5,426 nucleotides of DNA from assembly GCA_021806345.1 (NCBI GenBank), contig JAJZXP010000322.1, positions 1 through 5,426 on the forward strand, in the 5' to 3' direction. The position numbers were made by a program, and so were the translations under genes. The notes beneath the pieces are model-generated. The model ran no database searches. It was not told where the DNA came from and saw only the letters and a list, made by a program, of their open reading frames with translations. Each line of letters starts with the position of its first letter. Positions within the stretch are counted from its first letter, which is position 1. Shown here piece by piece: positions 1-5,089 of this stretch. This DNA is from Thermoplasmata archaeon (GTDB taxonomy: Archaea; Thermoplasmatota; Thermoplasmata; Thermoplasmatales; Thermoplasmataceae).

Positions 1-373
1 TATTAACCCAGGCAAGATTGCTTATTCCTCCATCGGCATAATCGGTGATAGGTACTAGCTCTTGGGATATCGGGTCAGGCCAGTCGAGTCCAAGTCCAAG
101 ATCAGTGAGTCTCGGTGTACTATTGGGGGTTAACCAACCGTCAGATACTACAGCGCTAACAAGTTTTATGCCAACGGGCACACCGATTGAAGAAAAATCA
201 TTCGAAAGAACAGTAAGCTGGTATTCTGCAAGGCTGTTTATAGGTGCTATTGTTGTTAATGTAAGCTGAGGAAGATTTGTGTTCTTCCGGATAGAACGGT
301 AAGCAAAATAACCTCCTAGGCCCGCAACGATAACAACGAGGGCTATTATCACAATTAGAAGTTTCTTGCGCAA
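1..373 (-). CDS. Membrane-anchored protein resembling the C-terminal part of an ABC substrate-binding protein (family 5), partial
   Basis: This frame reads leftward from a TTG start at 373-371 and stays open to the window edge (124 codons seen, 3' end missing). An in-frame TGA lies 18 bases before the TTG, and no ATG or GTG lies between them. The first later GTG (codon 8) would cut into the membrane segment, so TTG is the best start. Residues 1-4 are basic (RKK), residues 5-25 form one strongly hydrophobic segment, and RSIRK follows, which is a typical uncleaved anchor or signal segment. From residue 37 the chain reads LTLTTIAP, then SSIGVPVGIKLV (61-72) and LGLDWPDP (94-101). This order resembles the late part of family 5 solute-binding proteins: a strand, then the 'IGI-V' segment, then the 'DYPDP/DWPDP' motif. 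In full-length members that part lies several hundred residues from the N-terminus; here it follows the anchor directly. It may be an internally deleted binding protein or an unrelated short secreted protein. The reading frame is well supported; the family call is tentative. Confidence 0.6.
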   Translation of the reverse strand, partial: MRKKLLIVIIALVVIVAGLGGYFAYRSIRKNTNLPQLTLTTIAPINSLAEYQLTVLSNDFSSIGVPVGIKLVSAVVSDGWLTPNSTPRLTDLGLGLDWPDPISQELVPITDYADGGISNLAWVN

Positions 374-396
374 TTTAAGTGCTAATTCTCATAACT

Positions 397-405
397 GTAT
401 ATTAA
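397..405 (-). promoter_or_regulatory. TATA-like box for the leftward gene
   Basis: On the minus strand this reads GTTAATATA, centred about 28 bases before the TTG start at 373. That is the spacing expected when transcription starts at or very near the start codon. No Shine-Dalgarno-like sequence lies between the box and the TTG, which also fits a leaderless transcript. The assignment rests on position and base composition only. Confidence 0.4.
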
Positions 406-518
406 CATTTCTCAATTGCAAAATTAAGTCTCCCGTAGTAAGCTAGTAGAAGTAATAGCTCTCTTATATTCATGTTTTTGCATCAAATAAAATATTTCAA
501 TAAAAATCGATTCGGAAT

Positions 519-536
519 GTTGCTGGTCTCAGTCGA
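519..536 (+). repeat. Copy 1 of a shared upstream motif (GTTG-CTGGTCTCA-GTCGA)
   Basis: The sequence GTTGCTGGTCTCAGTCGA recurs upstream of the DUF2079 gene at 2635-2659, with small insertions of 2 and 5 bases. Here the motif ends 16 bases before the first TATA stretch at 552. It could be a binding site for a shared regulator or a chance short repeat. Confidence 0.35.
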
Positions 537-551
537 TAGAACTTGAATTAG

Positions 552-608
552 TATATATAGCTATATAGAAAATAAGGTATATATATCTTATTTGCAATAT
601 CTATATAT
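552..608 (+). promoter_or_regulatory. Promoter region of the transporter gene with three TATA stretches and two palindromes
   Basis: Three TATA-like runs lie at 552-559, 578-586 and 602-608. The last is centred about 31 bases before the ATG at 636 and would give a nearly leaderless message. The middle one would give a leader of about 25 bases that includes GGTGGA (615-620), a Shine-Dalgarno-like site although about 16 bases from the ATG. Two palindromes overlap the region: TATATAGCTATATA at 554-567 is perfect, and 570-593 has 7-base arms (AAATAAG/CTTATTT) around TATATATA with a single mismatched pair. The second is centred on the middle TATA run, as expected for a site where a dimeric repressor blocks TBP. 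Which TATA is used cannot be told from sequence. Confidence 0.45.
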
Positions 609-635
609 CATAACGGTGGATACTCCCTTGGAAAA

Positions 636-2033
636 ATGACAAACATTTTTGAAGATCTGGATAAGAAGAAGTTTGGATGGTTCCATGCGCGTTCAATACT
701 CACAACAGGAATGGGTGTATTTACTGATGGATATGATCTTTCATCTGTGGGTATAGTCCTGGCAATAATTATGGCATCATACGGAATCACAAAAACTTCA
801 CCAAATTACACGTTGTTTTTGAGTTTGATAACTGGAACGGCTCTGGTGGGTGCTGCAATAGGCGCGTTGATTTTTGGAGAACTTGCTAGAAAAGGCAGGA
901 AAAAATTTTATGGTGTTGACGTTCTGATTTTGGGAATCGCAGCTTTTGCACAGATATTTGCGGTCAATGTGTACCTCCTGATAATTATAAGGCTGATTCT
1001 CGGTATAGGTGTCGGCGCTGATTATGTATTGTCGCCGGTAATAATGGGAGAACATTCCAACTCAAAGGACAGGGGCAAAACGATGGCGTTTGGATTCGGT
1101 ATGATGTGGGGTTTTGGGGCTGTTATGGCTGCATTTGTCTACTTTGTTCTTTCGCCAATGGTCGCGCCAGATGTACTATGGAGAGTGGTTCTTGCTGCTG
1201 GGGCAATTCCTGCTTTGGCTGTCATATACTTAAGAAGGAAAATGCCTGAAACTCCAAGGTTCATTGCAAGAATCGCTGGAGACAAGAAATCATTTGTAGA
1301 TGAGGTCAAATATGTTGCGCAAAAGGAAATGGTCCTTAATGGAGATATAGCAGATAAGCACAATTTCAAATATTATTTCAAAAAGTACAAAAGGGAGTAT
1401 ATTTCGGCAATGGTACTCTGGTTTTTGTATGATCAGGTCGCATATGCAGGTATATTGTTTGGTCCTACGCTAATTGCTTCCAAACTCGGTTTTTCTCCGG
1501 ATGGATGGACGTTCCTAATGGAAGTTTTTACTATCTTTGGAGGATTACTATGTCTCACTTTGATTGATCGTAAAGGAAGAAAGCCTTTGCAAATCATAGG
1601 ATTTGCAGGTATAGCCGCATTCCTCCTTGCTTTTGATGGTGCTTCAAAAATAGGACTCATAGCAGTTCTGCCAATTCTTGGGATGTTTCTATACGCGTTT
1701 GGAATGGAATTCTTCAATCAACTTGGCCCCGGATCCGTTAGCGCTTCCGGCGTGCTTGGTGTCGAACTTACCCCTACAAAGATAAGATCACAAATTCAAT
1801 CATACACGGTGTCAGCTGGAAGGACAGGAGCCGCCATTGCTTCTTTTATCTTTCCAGTAATATTTATCGGAGGAAACGAAGTATATGCGTTTTATTATCT
1901 ATCTGCCGTTGCCATACTTGGCGCCCTGGTCACATTCGTATTCATACCTGAAACAAAGGGATCTCTTGAGAAAGCTTCCAATGAACTGAAGGAAATGGAA
2001 GGGGTAAAGGCATCGTCATCCTACATTGAATAA
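636..2033 (+). CDS. Major facilitator superfamily transporter, phosphate:H+ symporter-like
   Basis: This complete 465-residue protein has about twelve hydrophobic segments split by a charged central loop (about residues 200-255), the usual MFS layout and length. It probably moves an anion or other small solute across the cytoplasmic membrane with protons. It resembles the PHS (phosphate symporter) branch. FTDGYDL (29-35) matches the acidic motif in TM1. RLILGIGVGADYVLSP (119-134) matches the 'GIGIGGDYPLSA' signature. WFLYDQVAY (262-270) matches the TM7 motif carrying the Trp, Asp and Tyr that contact phosphate in the fungal PiPT structure. FFNQLGP (359-365) and ELTPTKIRS (377-385) match the TM10-11 region. 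The loop 2-3 motif is GELARKGRKK, with Ala where Asp is usual; its second copy is LIDRKGRKP (309-317). The Gln of the PHS TM4 motif appears to be Trp158 here, so phosphate as substrate is uncertain. The ATG at 636 is the first start in frame and gives a normal cytoplasmic N-terminus. It stands alone between non-coding stretches. Confidence 0.92.
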   Translation: MTNIFEDLDKKKFGWFHARSILTTGMGVFTDGYDLSSVGIVLAIIMASYGITKTSPNYTLFLSLITGTALVGAAIGALIFGELARKGRKKFYGVDVLILGIAAFAQIFAVNVYLLIIIRLILGIGVGADYVLSPVIMGEHSNSKDRGKTMAFGFGMMWGFGAVMAAFVYFVLSPMVAPDVLWRVVLAAGAIPALAVIYLRRKMPETPRFIARIAGDKKSFVDEVKYVAQKEMVLNGDIADKHNFKYYFKKYKREYISAMVLWFLYDQVAYAGILFGPTLIASKLGFSPDGWTFLMEVFTIFGGLLCLTLIDRKGRKPLQIIGFAGIAAFLLAFDGASKIGLIAVLPILGMFLYAFGMEFFNQLGPGSVSASGVLGVELTPTKIRSQIQSYTVSAGRTGAAIASFIFPVIFIGGNEVYAFYYLSAVAILGALVTFVFIPETKGSLEKASNELKEMEGVKASSSYIE

Positions 2034-2059
2034 ATGATGCCATTCAGAACTTTTGGATG

Positions 2060-2118
2060 AGCAAGCTGGAAATTGCTTGCTGTATTCAAGAAACACATTA
2101 AATTTATTATCTTTTTAG
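2060..2118 (+). terminator. Possible terminator after the transporter gene
   Basis: A hairpin with a perfect 7-base stem (AGCAAGC at 2060-2066, GCTTGCT at 2075-2081) and an 8-base loop lies 27 bases after the transporter stop codon. A T-rich stretch (TTTATTATCTTTTT, about 2103-2116) follows some 20 bases later. Archaeal termination depends mainly on T-runs, so the T-rich part may be the working element. The hairpin could instead belong to the adjoining mobile-element remnant. Confidence 0.35.
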
Positions 2119-2400
2119 CATTTGCGAGCGGGAATTCCCCTTTCGCAATATGGTGGATGAAAGCGAGTGAAAGCTTATTATTTTCCTAAGGATATTATGA
2201 TGTCCGCTGGAAGACAGAAGTGAAATAGGGCGGATCGCATATTGCTTCATGCGTGCCTGCATCTGTAAAGTCATATGGCTTAGCATGAAGGACAGAGTAC
2301 CTTCGGGCCGAGGGAAATTCAAGCCCATGGGGATTCCGCCAGCAACCTTTGAAGTGGGAAGCTCCCTGCGAAAGCTAGGAGAGAAGGTCACCCTTTTTAC
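2107..2400 (+). mobile_element. Probable decayed IS200/IS605-type element (tnpB 3' remnant with end hairpins)
   Basis: The stretch is less AT-rich than its flanks. An imperfect hairpin at 2122-2148 (TTGCGA/TCGCAA outer stem, GGG/CCC inner stem) and a second at 2356-2366 (GGGA-AGC-TCCC) could be the subterminal hairpins typical of IS200/IS605 ends. Between them the frame from 2201 reads through EDRSEIGRIAYCFMRA and later PPATFEVGSSLRKLGEKV. The first part recalls the 'DRDxNAAxNI' segment near the end of TnpB, and the last recalls the 'VEAGSSLR' tail of archaeal TnpB proteins. The N-terminal and catalytic RuvC parts are missing and the frame is blocked upstream by TGA at 2198, so it cannot encode a working TnpB. 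Exact boundaries and target site are not visible. The call rests on remembered family patterns and is tentative. A non-coding RNA is the main alternative. Confidence 0.42.
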
Positions 2401-2501
2401 ATATACCTTCATATTTTATTCTTATGAAAAGTGTAATTTTGGTGGAATTGTCAAATCAAAGTTTTAAATCCATTCATTCATAGTCTCAATTTAAGTAGTT
2501 T

Positions 2502-2516
2502 TTTAAATATATAAAA
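2502..2516 (+). promoter_or_regulatory. Strong TATA-like box with no obvious large gene
   Basis: TTTAAATATATAAAA is the best TATA-like match in this gap. It would place a transcription start near 2533-2536, about 25 bases before the small ORF at 2561 and 170 bases before the DUF2079 ATG. It could serve the small ORF, a long-leader DUF2079 transcript, or an unannotated RNA. It could also act leftward. Confidence 0.35.
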
Positions 2517-2560
2517 AGAGATAACAGAGTGCGATACAAATACAGGAGTTGCGGTGTGTT

Positions 2561-2632
2561 ATGTTACCATGTGATTCACTTTATCAAAAATCTCAATATA
2601 GTGCGGAAAAACCTACTTTTGTGATGAGCTAA
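2561..2632 (+). CDS. Possible small ORF, 23 codons, unknown function
   Basis: An ATG at 2561 opens a 23-codon frame (MLPCDSLYQKSQYSAEKP...) ending in TAA at 2630-2632. Two Shine-Dalgarno-like sites precede it: GGTG at 2553-2556, 4 bases from the ATG, and GGAG at 2545-2548, 12 bases away. The strong TATA box lies at the right distance upstream. The peptide has one cysteine, no hydrophobic segment and no family I recognise. A frame this short arises easily by chance; only the combined TATA and ribosome-site spacing makes it worth listing. It could also be a leader peptide for the DUF2079 gene, whose start is 75 bases beyond its stop. Confidence 0.2.
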   Translation: MLPCDSLYQKSQYSAEKPTFVMS

Positions 2633-2634
2633 AA

Positions 2635-2659
2635 GTTGACCTGGTCTCAAATCAGTCGA
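2635..2659 (+). repeat. Copy 2 of the shared upstream motif
   Basis: GTTG, then CTGGTCTCA (2641-2649), then TCAGTCGA (2652-2659) repeats the motif at 519-536 with an extra AC and five extra bases. It ends 12 bases before the TATA-like element of the DUF2079 gene, a position comparable with copy 1. Confidence 0.35.
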
Positions 2660-2670
2660 AGTGTTGAAAA

Positions 2671-2682
2671 CTTTTAATTAAC
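2671..2682 (+). promoter_or_regulatory. TATA-like box of the DUF2079 gene
   Basis: CTTTTAATTAAC is centred about 31 bases before the ATG at 2708. Transcription would start only a few bases before the ATG. No Shine-Dalgarno-like sequence is found between box and start, so the message is probably leaderless or nearly so. Confidence 0.45.
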
Positions 2683-2707
2683 TTGTTTTCCATTCAACCT
2701 GTAATTC

Positions 2708-4714
2708 ATGTTTAGGAATTTCGAAGAAAGGATCAAGACGAGGTTAACAGCTAATAACTATTCTGTTCTCATAGCGCTAACTCTTTCAGTAATTTTCTTT
2801 ACGATATATTCATATTTTTCAATATTGAGGTATTATTCCCTTGACGCCACTGCTTGGGATCTTGGTGTACATCTACAGGCCCTAAATAATGCATTCAGTG
2901 CTAAGCCATTCTATTCCTCCCTTTTGGGCGAAAGTTTGATGGGACAGCATTTTCAGCCGTTTGCATATGTAATCCTTATATTTTATAGGGCAGCTCCGAG
3001 CCCAATAACACTTCTCGTGATACAGAGTTTCTTTCTGGCCTTTGCAGGATTTTTCCTTTATGATATTTCAAACAGAATCCTTAGGAAAATGTACGGGAAT
3101 AACAAACTTGTTCAAATATTTCCGGCGCTTCTTACATTTTCCTTTCTTATTTCACCATTTACGTTCAGCCCAGTGCTCTTTGACTTCCATTACCTTGCCT
3201 TATTGCCTTTTTTTTATTTCCTTACGATTGATTCTTTTCTTGCCGGGAAGAAGGTACTTCATATCATCAGCCTTGGTCTTATAATTTCTTTGCATTCAAA
3301 TTTCGTATACATAGTTGCCTGCATTCTTGTATTCGAGTTCATACTTATAATGTCGCAGAAGAAACACGGATATTTTCTAGAATGGAACCCAGAACGAAAA
3401 ATGACATATTATCTTAAGATAACAGCTGTTTCGTTCATCGTATTATATCTGTACCTCGTTCTTGCTGCTTTTGCAAAAGGCGTATACCTTGGGACTCCAC
3501 ATTTTTCGTTTCTTCCCGGAACGGGTGAATCCGGAGCACCATCATCTACACCTCTCGGTCTTCTTGTATCAATTTTTAGATCTCCAGGCAAAGTGGCAGC
3601 TCTTATAAAATCTAACTATCTGAGCAAGGTTTATTTCTTTATGCTCATCATAGGCACGACCGGGATAATATCGATTATTTATCTACCAGCGCTTATCCCT
3701 ATTTTACCATATATTATGTACGCAGCTTTTTCAAGCTATGGTCCATACTACCAACTCGGCTATCAATACATCGCCATGATAGAACCCATGTTCTACGTAT
3801 CTGCTGCACTCTCTGTTTTATGGCTCATGAAGACTGTGCCAAAAATTAGACACGCAAAGTTAAGGAAAATTTTCAAGAAGTATTCTATCGGCATCTCATT
3901 ATTTCTTGTTGTTGCAATACTTATAGCAATTCCTTTCAGCCCTGTTTCCCCAAACAACATATATCAGGGAGGGAAATTAGGACCACTCCCCAATCTCAGA
4001 AACTTTGAAGCCACGCCCGCTACAGATCTGATCTTCGAGATTGGAAACGAACTGCCCAAAAATGCATTTCTGTTGACTCAAAATAATTTAGAGCCGTACT
4101 TTCCAAGCTATATTAACGTAGATGCCACGCCGTATTCTCCAACGGTTGTCCCAAATGTCTCAAATTTCACCTATCTAGTTATAGAGACCTCGAATTTTTG
4201 GTCGTCATATTCGCCAACTATTCCAAGTTTGTATCAGTACACAAATTATTATCTCCAACATGGATGGAGCGTGTTTGCAGAAAGTGGGTCTTATTCGATA
4301 TTAGCTATTCAAAAGCAACACAGTGATGCGCCTTTAAAGTTTCAACCAATAAAGCAAAGCATGAAATTTCATTATATTTCTAACACATTTAACAATTCTA
4401 CAGGGACTACGGTTATCAATGGCAGCTTTGACACAAATACATTGTTCCCAGGAAATTATACCATTAATGTAACGTCTTACGATGCGCCAGAAGGTTTCCA
4501 ATACACTATTGCGGTTAACAGCTCCGCGTTTCTGGATACAGTCTCAAATTCATCGGAAATTTATCACAACTTCACATTTAACGGAAATGGTCAGATATCA
4601 TTCAAGATCGATAACAGATTTCTGCTCGGCAGCTTAGGATTCCACATAACTGTGATTTCCAAGGAACACATTCCTCAAATTAACTCCGTTTCTGTCATGC
4701 AAACGTCTACCTAA
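2708..4714 (+). CDS. DUF2079-type polytopic membrane protein with extracytoplasmic C-terminal domain
   Basis: This complete 668-residue protein has many hydrophobic segments from about residue 18 to 410. DUF2079 is an uncharacterised archaeal and bacterial family whose fold suggests GT-C type, lipid-linked sugar transferases; no activity is established. Expected conserved points are present: DATAWDLGVHLQAL (46-59), with Asp46 and Asp51 in the first outside loop; GQHFQPF (79-85); and FDFHY (158-162) near the end of a membrane helix. The Asp and His residues are the likely functional sites by analogy. From about residue 411 the chain is soluble, with a DUF2079-like part to about 540 and then a beta-rich, Asn/Ser/Thr-rich tail. 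Ten N-X-S/T sequons occur at 483, 486, 562, 563, 571, 583, 587, 604, 614 and 621, which suggests an outward-facing, possibly glycosylated domain. The ATG at 2708 is the first in frame and gives a short cytoplasmic, charged N-terminus. It is transcribed alone, and no glycosylation genes are adjacent in this window. Confidence 0.88.
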   Translation: MFRNFEERIKTRLTANNYSVLIALTLSVIFFTIYSYFSILRYYSLDATAWDLGVHLQALNNAFSAKPFYSSLLGESLMGQHFQPFAYVILIFYRAAPSPITLLVIQSFFLAFAGFFLYDISNRILRKMYGNNKLVQIFPALLTFSFLISPFTFSPVLFDFHYLALLPFFYFLTIDSFLAGKKVLHIISLGLIISLHSNFVYIVACILVFEFILIMSQKKHGYFLEWNPERKMTYYLKITAVSFIVLYLYLVLAAFAKGVYLGTPHFSFLPGTGESGAPSSTPLGLLVSIFRSPGKVAALIKSNYLSKVYFFMLIIGTTGIISIIYLPALIPILPYIMYAAFSSYGPYYQLGYQYIAMIEPMFYVSAALSVLWLMKTVPKIRHAKLRKIFKKYSIGISLFLVVAILIAIPFSPVSPNNIYQGGKLGPLPNLRNFEATPATDLIFEIGNELPKNAFLLTQNNLEPYFPSYINVDATPYSPTVVPNVSNFTYLVIETSNFWSSYSPTIPSLYQYTNYYLQHGWSVFAESGSYSILAIQKQHSDAPLKFQPIKQSMKFHYISNTFNNSTGTTVINGSFDTNTLFPGNYTINVTSYDAPEGFQYTIAVNSSAFLDTVSNSSEIYHNFTFNGNGQISFKIDNRFLLGSLGFHITVISKEHIPQINSVSVMQTST

Positions 4715-4886
4715 AGAGATCTTATGATCATTTCTGTATGTGTTTTGCGATGCTCCACGATGCTAAAGATGAGTCGATACGTGTTGTTACTTCCCACTCT
4801 TCAAAAGGCGATTGTATTTATTGCATCATATCCAATTGAATTTCAGCTCACAACCATATGTCTTTCTGGGCAAATAATAATGTTTT

Positions 4887-4897
4887 GGGAGGTGATT
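4887..4897 (+). promoter_or_regulatory. Orphan Shine-Dalgarno-like sequence
   Basis: GGGAGGTGATT is complementary to the usual archaeal 16S rRNA 3' end over nine or more bases, far better than the sites before the real genes here. The following frames are tiny: ATG at 4912 opens 12 codons (MMRYSVFMVSAI), and GTG at 4892 opens 7. It may be chance, a leader peptide, or the leftover start of a lost gene. Confidence 0.25.
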
Positions 4898-5076
4898 AAG
4901 ACGCACTACCTATGATGCGGTATTCTGTATTTATGGTATCCGCAATCTAAAGAATGTTTCCCCAAAATGATTGTTCCACCTGCACAAGAAAACTTACACG
5001 TTAAAGAAAATCTGGCTAGTGAATGTTAAATCAGATGATTGTCTTGTAATTATTAAGTATTAAGAGTGATTGAATT

Positions 5077-5080
5077 GGTG
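5077..5080 (+). promoter_or_regulatory. Ribosome binding site of the glutamate decarboxylase gene
   Basis: GGTG lies 9 bases before the ATG at 5090 and supports that start. The GTG inside this site (5078) is itself in frame and open, so a start four codons earlier (then SRK before the ATG) cannot be excluded; in that case the message would be close to leaderless. Confidence 0.45.
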
Positions 5081-5089
5081 TCAAGAAAA

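Larger units (their letters stand above)
374..635. other. Divergent AT-rich intergenic region
   Basis: These 262 bases separate the leftward gene from the rightward transporter and must contain both promoters. Besides the elements listed separately, an imperfect 20-base inverted repeat is present at 441-460 (arms AGCTA and TAGCT, inner TA/TA pairs, loop GAAG), which could be an operator. No open frame with a credible start is visible in it. Confidence 0.6.
2034..2707. other. Long intergenic stretch between transporter and DUF2079 gene
   Basis: These 674 bases hold no large gene. They contain the possible terminator, the mobile-element remnant, a strong TATA-like box with a 23-codon ORF, the second copy of the shared upstream motif, and the DUF2079 promoter, all listed separately. 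An 18-codon open frame at 2424 (MKSVILVELS...) has no clear ribosome binding site and is not called as a gene. Confidence 0.6.
4715..5089. other. Gap between the DUF2079 gene and the glutamate decarboxylase gene
   Basis: I see no convincing gene in these 375 bases. A 63-codon frame at 4724-4915 begins 10 bases after the DUF2079 stop, but lacks a ribosome site and any recognisable pattern. A near-perfect Shine-Dalgarno sequence at 4887-4897 leads only to a 12-codon frame. A weak inverted repeat (TGCGG at 4916-4920, CCGCA at 4940-4944) follows. The AT-rich stretch at 5047-5062 (TAATTATTAAGTATTA) is the likely TATA region of the next gene. Confidence 0.5.

Noticed and set aside
45..269. Plus-strand 74-codon open frame over the left-edge gene
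   Set aside because: The minus-strand frame across the same bases has an anchor segment and binding-protein-like motifs, while this one has no ribosome site and a composition like a shadow.
798..1717. Three minus-strand frames (798-1055, 1139-1369, 1433-1717) inside the transporter
   Set aside because: They are antisense to a clearly recognised MFS gene and show no family features of their own.
2120..2400. RNase P RNA or SRP RNA in the G+C-richer part of the gap
   Set aside because: The conserved cores (GAGGAAAGTCC for RNase P, the GGTCAGG/GGAAG hairpin of SRP RNA) are not present. Short matches such as ACAGAA are not enough.
2107..2412. Minus-strand 101-codon frame in the gap
   Set aside because: It overlaps the proposed element remnant; the complementary strand carries the TnpB-like tail, and this frame is rich in Ser, Arg and Pro without a recognisable pattern.
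2249..2467. 72-codon plus-strand ORF as a stand-alone gene
   Set aside because: Its family-like signal begins before the ATG (from 2201) and its last third is translated AT-rich flank, so it is better read as a piece of the decayed element.
4724..4915. 63-codon ORF directly after the DUF2079 gene
   Set aside because: No Shine-Dalgarno or well-placed TATA element, no recognisable motif and an erratic composition; proximity to the previous stop is the only support.
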